Shown: positions 20,603 through 20,942 of the stretch, in pieces
How the letters are laid out: the number at the start of each line of letters is the position of its first letter
Position numbering within the stretch: position 1 is the stretch's first letter
Origin: Haplosporangium gracile
Taxonomy: Eukaryota > Mortierellomycota > Mortierellomycetes > Mortierellales > Mortierellaceae
NCBI GenBank assembly: GCA_015499985.1
Contig: JAAAUF010000740.1
Location: 1 to 20,942, forward strand
Direction of reading: 5' to 3'
Length of the DNA: 20,942 bases
Notes under the pieces: generated by a model
Database searches by the model: none
What the model was told of the DNA's origin: nothing
Seen by the model: the letters and a program-made list of their open reading frames with translations, nothing else
Translations under genes and position numbers: made by a program

Positions 20603-20641
20603 GTCGACTCTTGGCATGCTCAGTTGACTCTTGGCATGACG
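20603..20641 (+). repeat. Imperfect direct repeat of gt[c/t]gactcttggcatg
   Basis: Two copies of a 16-nt unit with one mismatch are separated by a few bases, at the end of the transposase relic where VDSWHAQL is read. A related gatcgacc/gatcggcc pattern continues after it. It looks like a small local duplication during decay. Confidence 0.6.
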
Positions 20642-20692
20642 GATCGACCCCTAGTACGATCGGCCAGCTCTGACTTCGCCCAAGAAAATTAA

Positions 20693-20942
20693 TTACACAG
20701 CTACATATCTGATCCCAATCGGCAGCATGAATGCTGCCTCTTATAACAACAACAAAATATATCCTTGGACACAAACTTGATTAAGTCTCCTTTTGGTTTG
20801 GAACAATTGAAAAAAATTAACAAATTCGCATGTTCTGATCACCCGTGAACAAAAGCTTGGGTCAAACATTGTTCTCTTTATTGCAATTTTTTTTTCTTTG
20901 TACCCTATCTATCCTGCCCCTAATGTGGCTCCTATCCTTCAT
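20693..20942. other. Right edge, no gene seen
   Basis: AT-rich sequence after the last stop of the transposase relic. Apart from a short hairpin at 20721-20738 I see no coding or RNA signal. The true right end of the transposon may lie here or beyond the window. Confidence 0.5.
20721..20738. repeat. Perfect 8-bp inverted repeat (hairpin)
   Basis: GGCAGCAT and ATGCTGCC are perfect inverted copies separated by GA. The hairpin lies 29 nt after the last stop of the transposase relic. It could be a remnant of the element's 3' region; a role in transcript ending is not implied for a fungus. Confidence 0.7.

Larger units (their letters stand above)
19108..20692 (+). pseudogene. Decayed Mutator-like (MULE-type) transposase with N-terminal zinc ribbon
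   Basis: The reading starts at ATG 19108 (MLSSKPLSAPNEDL). A four-cysteine ribbon follows (Cys27, Cys30, Cys49, Cys64, with His67 near), split by an intron. Next come an acidic linker with a basic SKKRRRVESESE segment (possible nuclear signal), then GYGIPVAFCFS, LLARIKVYYHQ, SPNVVLMDQGIAEFS, TSTFPSAKVFYCYFHVLKAV, the EKWKYYAFSDSW region, DMKPRWMFAHRKD and VDSWHAQL. These match the order of MULE-family DDE transposases, which cut and paste DNA elements. The frame breaks near 19820, 19900, 20015, 20113, 20180 and 20515, and stops interrupt it at 19477-19479, 19794-19796 and 20031-20033. It is therefore non-functional. I could not find terminal inverted repeats or a target-site duplication, and the end after VDSWHAQL looks scrambled. 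Confidence 0.82.

Noticed and set aside
1..20942. CRISPR arrays, bacterial operons, phage or antiviral defence loci
   Set aside because: Repeats present are microsatellites only; genes are intron-containing and eukaryotic in style, so no such system is supported.

Overview
The window looks like nuclear DNA of an early-diverging filamentous fungus, most likely of the Mortierella type. This is inferred from protein style (long Ser/Gln-rich disordered proteins), frequent spliceosomal introns with GTAAGT/GTATGT donors and TACTAAC-like branch sites, widely spaced genes and a Mutator-like transposase relic. There is no bacterial operon structure, and I found no tRNA, rRNA or CRISPR array.

Left part (1-6150): one gene on the minus strand encoding a low-complexity, polyglutamine-rich protein of about 1257 residues that I cannot name. 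Nearly all of its coding sequence is one exon (261-4031). A strong donor at 5963 lies directly after an ATG at 5964-5966 and joins in phase to the acceptor at 4032, so the start codon is probably cut off from the rest of the gene by a 1.9 kb pyrimidine-rich intron.

Middle part (6838-12113): a second minus-strand gene, assembled here from four exons that join in frame (total 972 codons). Its first ~200 residues form a divergent RhoGAP-type domain; the rest is acidic, coiled-coil and disordered. Several residues usual in active RhoGAPs appear replaced, so it may bind a Rho GTPase without being an efficient GAP. Again a tiny first coding exon is followed by a long (1.55 kb) first intron.

Right part (12114-19100): about 7 kb without any gene I can support. 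It holds alternating polypurine/polypyrimidine blocks, microsatellites and short tandem repeats.

Right end (19108-20692): a decayed plus-strand transposase of the MULE type, starting with a four-cysteine zinc ribbon and continuing into the DDE-type core. It is broken by in-frame stops and at least five frameshifts, all of the same sign, but still carries recognisable introns. A short perfect hairpin follows it.

The two intact genes are tandem on the minus strand. Both could belong to cortical or polarity signalling (one RhoGAP-like, one large disordered phosphoprotein-like scaffold), but a functional link is only a guess.
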